Shown here: one piece after another, positions 22,130 to 25,867 of the stretch
How the letters are laid out: each line of letters begins with the position of its first letter
Numbering within the stretch: position 1 is the first letter of the stretch
IMG/VR virus record: IMGVR_UViG_3300044630_000413
Coordinates: 1 to 25,867 of that record
Reading direction: 5' to 3' (one strand)
Source of the DNA: a virus
Length of the DNA: 25,867 nt
Notes under the pieces: model-generated
Told to the model about the DNA's origin: nothing
Database searches by the model: none
What the model saw: only the letters and a program-made list of their open reading frames with translations
Program-made: the position numbers and the translations under genes

Positions 22130-23827
22130 TTACTTTCTTGGTTCAAGTTTTCCTGTCTGGGGATTTAAAACAAAATCGGCGCCAGATGAAGGTGCACTGC
22201 CGCCCCCGGCAGTACCCGCTAATTTTGCCAGTTCTGGATTTAATTGCAAGGTTTTTTTCCACTCCGCTTCAAACGCAGTTTGAATTTCTTCAGGCGTGCC
22301 GTACTTGTTAGTCTTCATGACCTGTTCCATCACGTTCCTACGGGCCTGCTCAATAGCGCCTGACCCCTTAACTGCATTTATGTAGTCTTTGTTGTCCGCT
22401 GACCGTCTGTCTGCGGCATATCTAGTGGCACCAGCGCCAATATTTGCAACATTAGTTTGTATAGCGCCTGTAAACATGGTCTTGGCATCTTCGCGAGACA
22501 TGCCGTAGCGTGTGACGGCAAAATCTGTAAGGCTCTTAAGTCCTGCGTTAGTAGCTTTATCTACGTCGGCAGTAGCTTTACGAATCTCGGAGTTGTTCAG
22601 GTTCTTCTGGTTAAAGCGAACGTCTTCCAAACGACCGTAAGCATCTTCAAGCTTGTCCCGAGCGTCTGAAATCTTGTCTAAACTCTTACGGTATGCGGCG
22701 GTTCCAACCAAAGCACCCTGACCAATGTTTGCAAACGCATTAGCGGAAGTACCTGACATCATGGCCAGACCCGCTTCCAAAAGCGCTAAATTGCCAGCCT
22801 TGCTTTCTTCTTTACCAATCCGCTCTTCTTTGGCTTTGAGCTTGGCTTCGCGGTCTTTGCCGTACTCACCCTGCGCCGTAATATCGGTTTTAAGCTGGTT
22901 TAATTGTCTCTGAGCAGAAGACGTTTCTGCTGCGCCTTGCTGCCGTATAAGTTCTTTAATTTCATTTAGTTCAGTATCACGTTTAGCCTTAGGGCCCGCA
23001 AACAACTCGTAAATGCTCTGAATGCCTTGACCAGAAGCAGCTCCCTGCCCGCCTTGTGCGGGTGGTGCGGCAGAGGCAACGGGAGTTTTTTTAGTGGAGG
23101 CCGCAGGGGCAGTGCTTGCCGCAACATCGGAAGCTGGAACAGCCGGAGCTTTGGCCTCTGCAGGAACAACAGGAACAACAGGCGCAGCAGGGGCGGCACT
23201 GTCAGAAGACAAGAGCTGATTTAGTACTTTAGGCGCCTGATTACCAAACTTAGATGTCACGGTTTCTTCTAGTTGTTTGCGCAAAACTTCCTTGGCCTGC
23301 ATATATTGCGCTATGGCTTGCTGGTCGCCAGACTTTGCAGCGGCAATAAACTGCTGTTCAGCTTGTTTAAACTGCTGTGCAAGGGGCCCAAGGGCCGCAA
23401 TATTTGCTTCTTCAATCTTCTGAATAGACGATTTAACTAGACTACCATCACCGCCCATAGCCGTTGGAACGCCTTGATAACGAGGAACGTGGCCGCCATC
23501 AGCCATACGAACCACAGGCTCGTTGCGTTGAGCAAAGTTAAAGTCATTGTCGTCGTAACCAGCAATACCGCCATCAGCCATACCGTCAATATTGGGCGTA
23601 GGTAGTTGTGCAATACCCATCTGATCTACCGCCGCATCGGCTACTTTGGGCATCTGCGCCATCTGGGATTGCGCGGCTTGACGCGTGCGTTTACGGCGAC
23701 CATCTTCAGAGATGATTAAAGGCAGTATGTACGGGTCGGCCTTGTGCATCATGGCCATTTGTTTCAGGGCCTGATCGGGCAGTTTTTCTAAACGCGAAAG
23801 GATGTTTTCTGAGTTTGGGAGTGCCAT
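22130..23827 (-). CDS. Putative virion protein with GG motifs and coiled coil, 565 aa
   Basis: I know this type only as a hypothetical phage structural protein. The first 60 residues (SENILSRLEKLPDQALKQMA, LIISEDGRRKR) are helical and basic. Two Gly-rich motifs follow, MADGGIAGYDD at 83-93 and MADGGHVPRYQG at 108-119. Then come a helical Gln-rich segment (130-200), an Ala/Pro-rich flexible linker (about 205-268) and a long helical C-terminal part with a hydrophobic LALLEAGLAMMSGTSANAFA. It ends NPQTGKLEPRK. Similar multi-part proteins precede giant internal proteins in aquatic phages. The start has a weak GAAGAA. It lies five bases after one gene and two before the giant gene, so the three are co-transcribed. 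Confidence 0.84.
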   Translation of the reverse strand: MALPNSENILSRLEKLPDQALKQMAMMHKADPYILPLIISEDGRRKRTRQAAQSQMAQMPKVADAAVDQMGIAQLPTPNIDGMADGGIAGYDDNDFNFAQRNEPVVRMADGGHVPRYQGVPTAMGGDGSLVKSSIQKIEEANIAALGPLAQQFKQAEQQFIAAAKSGDQQAIAQYMQAKEVLRKQLEETVTSKFGNQAPKVLNQLLSSDSAAPAAPVVPVVPAEAKAPAVPASDVAASTAPAASTKKTPVASAAPPAQGGQGAASGQGIQSIYELFAGPKAKRDTELNEIKELIRQQGAAETSSAQRQLNQLKTDITAQGEYGKDREAKLKAKEERIGKEESKAGNLALLEAGLAMMSGTSANAFANIGQGALVGTAAYRKSLDKISDARDKLEDAYGRLEDVRFNQKNLNNSEIRKATADVDKATNAGLKSLTDFAVTRYGMSREDAKTMFTGAIQTNVANIGAGATRYAADRRSADNKDYINAVKGSGAIEQARRNVMEQVMKTNKYGTPEEIQTAFEAEWKKTLQLNPELAKLAGTAGGGSAPSSGADFVLNPQTGKLEPRK

Positions 23828-23832
23828 GTTCT

Positions 23833-24873
23833 TCAGCCCATGTTATAGATTGCAAGATCAGCCAAGCCTGCGGGTTTATCCCTATACGCGACATCTTCAA
23901 CAGCGCCGCCCTTCTTGAACACGCCCAAGCCTTTAGCGGCAAGGCCAACACCTGCTATTTGAGAAATTGGGCTTGCAGGAGGTGCGTATATGGTGCTACC
24001 CATTTGAGACAGAGGTGCACCGCGAAGAATGTCAGACATGAAGCCCATTTGTTTGTAGGGCTGGTTCTGAGCGTTGAGCCACTCTTGGTATTGGTTGCCA
24101 AGAATAGTATTCATTTGCTGTTGTTGCTGGCCACCATAAGTATTTTGCAACTTGTTGATGTCCATGCCCTGAGTGAATTGGTTCTGACCAATTGTGTTCA
24201 GTGTGTTGGCGCCTGTAAGGGCTGTTTGCAGACCTTGCAAACCAAGACCTGCGCCATACTGGCGTGACTGTTCATTTAACTGCGCCGCTTGTTGGCGTTG
24301 CTGTTGCTCTGTATTGAACTGGCTTAGTGCTTGGCCGTAAGCGTTTTGCATGCCAGTAGCAAAGATGTCGCCCTTTTGGCGAGCCAAATTACCGGCGGCC
24401 TGACCCCGCATAAGATAGTCACCACTACCGCCAAACGCACCAGCACGAGCCGCTTGAGCTTGCTGAGACTGTCCTGCAATAGCCGCTTGACGCGCAGCAT
24501 CGTTTTGCTGGCGCTGAATGACTTGCTGAACATAGGGCGACATGTACTGAGACAGCGCATCACCGCCAGTCACGCTACCTGCTTGGTAGTTGCTAGGGCC
24601 ATACTGTGTGTTGAGTGCCTGTTGACCCGCCAACCCTGCCAAACCTGAAGCGCCTGCCAGTTGATATGCAGGCTGCATTTGCTGAGCGCCTTCAAAGGAT
24701 TGCTTTTGAAGTGGGGAGAACTGCGCAACACGCTCTTTTGTATACGCCTCGTAAGGGATGTTGGGGTCAGCAAAAGCTTCTGCTTTTCCCAGCAATCTTT
24801 CCGCGTAAGGGGCAAGTTGAGGCGCAAAACCTACTTGGTTTTCCGTTGTTTGTTGTAAGACTTGGCTGGCCAT
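23833..24873 (-). CDS. Conserved Gln/Gly-rich virion-type protein, 346 aa
   Basis: The protein is built mostly of Gln-, Ala- and Gly-rich helices. Recognisable pieces are FAPQLAPYAERLLGKAEAF, VAQFSPLQKQSFEGAQQM, MSPYVQQVIQRQQNDAARQA, RAGAFGGSGDYL, TQGMDINKLQNTYGGQQQ and QPYKQMGFMSDILRG, then YAPPASPISQIAGVGLAAKG. This set recurs in many phages of aquatic bacteria, next to other virion genes, with no assigned role. The amphipathic Gln-rich helices would suit an internal or tail-tube protein that changes shape during DNA delivery (inference). The C-terminus has another GG motif, FKKGGAVEDVAYRDKP. AAGGAG lies eight bases before the ATG, overlapping the upstream stop codon. Confidence 0.85.
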   Translation of the reverse strand: MASQVLQQTTENQVGFAPQLAPYAERLLGKAEAFADPNIPYEAYTKERVAQFSPLQKQSFEGAQQMQPAYQLAGASGLAGLAGQQALNTQYGPSNYQAGSVTGGDALSQYMSPYVQQVIQRQQNDAARQAAIAGQSQQAQAARAGAFGGSGDYLMRGQAAGNLARQKGDIFATGMQNAYGQALSQFNTEQQQRQQAAQLNEQSRQYGAGLGLQGLQTALTGANTLNTIGQNQFTQGMDINKLQNTYGGQQQQQMNTILGNQYQEWLNAQNQPYKQMGFMSDILRGAPLSQMGSTIYAPPASPISQIAGVGLAAKGLGVFKKGGAVEDVAYRDKPAGLADLAIYNMG

Positions 24874-24884
24874 TTACTGACTCC

Positions 24885-25867
24885 TTATGCGGGAAGATGT
24901 TTCTCAGAGCGGGAGTTGGCGGCTACTTTGCCCTTACCAACAGTCTTGCCCCGAGCTTTTTGAATACGGTCCATCATGGCGTACAGCTTACGTGCGCCAG
25001 CTTCTGTAGAGCCGTTACCCAGCTCAGACACAATACGTGCAGGCACTACAAACTCACCATCAGCAAGACGTGCGGGGTGCTTCTTACGGCCAATCGTAGC
25101 AGGAATGCTGTCAGACACGCCGTCTCCGGGACCCTTGAGCAAACGGCCACCATCAGAGTAACCGCCCAGTGCACCAAGACCGCCAAGGGCGTAGCGGGGC
25201 ATCATGCCGCCGTTAGCGTAACCCATCAAACCGCCGTTGGCGTTACCGGCGTAATCGTAGCTGTCTTCGTCAAGATCATTACCGTCATCAAACCACCAAT
25301 CGCCACCGCCGTCACCGCCATCACCGGTATCGTCCACAGCGCCAAAGTCACTAGGGTTGGCTGGGATAAAGTCTGAAGGCGCAGGCTCAGGCTCAGGCTC
25401 AGGCGCGGGTTGTAGGTATTTATCAAACTCTTCAGGCAGCTCTTCTTGATTTTTCATCAAGCCCCTTGAAGGCCCGACTTCTTCCCTAATTACATCATCC
25501 CAATAGGATTTGTCTACAGGCTCGCGTACAGGCTCAGGCTCAGGAACATAGGGCTGATCGTATGGATCGCCTTGAGGCAACGTGTAGGGCTGATCGTATG
25601 GATCGCCTTGAGGTGGCACATAGGGCTCGTAGAAGTCAGGATCGCCTTGAGGTGGCACATAGGGCTCGTAGAAGTCAGGATCGCCTTGAGGTGGCACATA
25701 GGGCTCGTAGAAGTCAGGATCGCCTTGAGGTGGCACATAGGGCTGATCGTACGGATCCCCTTGAGGAGGTACATATGGCTGATCGTACGGATCCCCTTGA
25801 GGAGGTACATATGGCTGATCGTACGGATCCCCTTGAGGAGGCGTTACAGGTTCTGGGTCAATGTACG
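24885..25867 (-). CDS. Pro/Gly-rich tandem-repeat virion protein (5' end missing)
   Basis: The frame enters from beyond the window end, so the N-terminus is missing; the in-frame GTG at 25736 is inside a repeat and is not the start. Visible parts in order are YIDPEPVT, eight repeats of PPQGDPYDQPYV or PPQGDPDFYEPYV, a Pro/Glu segment, an acidic Gly-rich stretch (DDTGDGGDGGGDWWFDDGND) and Gly motifs (GGLMGYANGGMMPRYALGG). A basic conserved end follows, with GDGVSDSIPATIGRKKHPAR, DGEFVVPARIVSELGNGSTE and RKLYAMMDRIQKARGK. The last part is common to many virion-associated proteins of aquatic phages. It probably binds another particle component, while the repeats act as an extended spacer (inference). 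Confidence 0.83.
   Translation of the reverse strand, partial: YIDPEPVTPPQGDPYDQPYVPPQGDPYDQPYVPPQGDPYDQPYVPPQGDPDFYEPYVPPQGDPDFYEPYVPPQGDPDFYEPYVPPQGDPYDQPYTLPQGDPYDQPYVPEPEPVREPVDKSYWDDVIREEVGPSRGLMKNQEELPEEFDKYLQPAPEPEPEPAPSDFIPANPSDFGAVDDTGDGGDGGGDWWFDDGNDLDEDSYDYAGNANGGLMGYANGGMMPRYALGGLGALGGYSDGGRLLKGPGDGVSDSIPATIGRKKHPARLADGEFVVPARIVSELGNGSTEAGARKLYAMMDRIQKARGKTVGKGKVAANSRSEKHLPA
25545..25841 (-). repeat. Eight in-frame tandem repeats (36 and 39 bp)
   Basis: Reading with the gene, there are three 36-bp units at 25734-25841, three 39-bp units at 25617-25733, and two 36-bp units at 25545-25616. They code for PPQGDPYDQPYV (with T and L variants) and PPQGDPDFYEPYV. Copies inside each group are nearly identical at DNA level, for example GGATCCCCTTGAGGAGGTAC recurs in the first three, while groups differ at synonymous positions. 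This points to recent stepwise duplication. All unit lengths are multiples of three. Confidence 0.93.

Noticed and set aside
24615-25376. A 253-residue plus-strand open frame across the 346-aa and repeat-protein genes
   Set aside because: It crosses a gene boundary on the opposite strand, has no ribosome site, and its composition mirrors the Gln- and Gly-rich genes beneath it.
25734-25736. GTG start for the repeat protein
   Set aside because: The codon is the Val of a repeat unit and the open frame continues upstream through three more repeats to the window end.
25545-25841. CRISPR-like tandem repeat array
   Set aside because: Units are directly abutting with no spacers, are multiples of three, and are translated within a long frame.
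1-25867. tRNA, rRNA, insertion sequence or integrase
   Set aside because: I looked for tRNA-like arms, transposase motifs and recombinase catalytic patterns and saw none I could support.

Overview
The window looks like part of the genome of an uncultured tailed double-stranded DNA phage, probably short-tailed. Genes are densely packed, with ATGA stop-start overlaps and strong GGAGAA-type ribosome binding sites. There is a phage-style family A DNA polymerase and primase-helicase set, and no cellular housekeeping gene. Codon choice, roughly balanced base composition and the resemblance of several small proteins to those of freshwater and marine phages suggest an aquatic, probably betaproteobacterial, host. 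That host assignment is inference. No integrase, terminase, capsid, portal, RNA polymerase or lysis gene is visible.

Layout. Positions 1-13065 are read entirely on the plus strand. They start with the end of an upstream gene, then about ten small early-type genes (55-2453), including a VRR-NUC nuclease and a run of four small genes with related C-termini. A DNA metabolism block follows: DNA polymerase with 3'-5' exonuclease (2437-4422), a small HExxH metalloprotein, a Cys-rich protein, a Cas4/RecB-like PD-(D/E)XK nuclease with four cluster-type cysteines, a zinc-ribbon protein, an HNH endonuclease, an SNF2-type helicase (6179-7738), a coiled-coil protein, a putative ssDNA-binding protein with an acidic tail (8224-9207) and a small membrane or lipoprotein. 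After a structured intergenic element (9440-9524) come an HTH protein, a 60-residue protein ending in a clamp-binding-like QLELF, a 963-residue primase-helicase (9984-12875) and a small protein that ends inside the opposite operon.

Positions 12998-25867 are read entirely on the minus strand and look like late virion genes. In transcription order these are a Pro/Gly-rich protein with eight tandem repeats (cut by the window end), a Gln/Gly-rich conserved virion-type protein, a 565-residue protein sharing a two-part GG motif with the first one, and a 3042-residue polyvalent protein with a hydrophobic N-terminus, a very long coiled coil, an HEVTH zincin motif and a conserved C-terminal domain. 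The two operons converge and overlap by 68 bp at 12998-13065, beside two perfect hairpins.

How it works together (inference): the plus-strand genes would take over and copy DNA. The AEP/DUF927-like protein primes and unwinds, the family A polymerase extends, the SSB-like protein coats single strands, and the nucleases and SNF2 helicase handle recombination, host DNA or packaging substrates. The minus-strand genes would build internal or tail-associated parts of the particle that enter the host with the DNA. The points most worth a second look are the self-propagating gene-end/ribosome-site module at 1770-2439, the QLELF protein, the structured element at 9440-9524, the new-looking SSB and the GG motifs shared by the virion genes.
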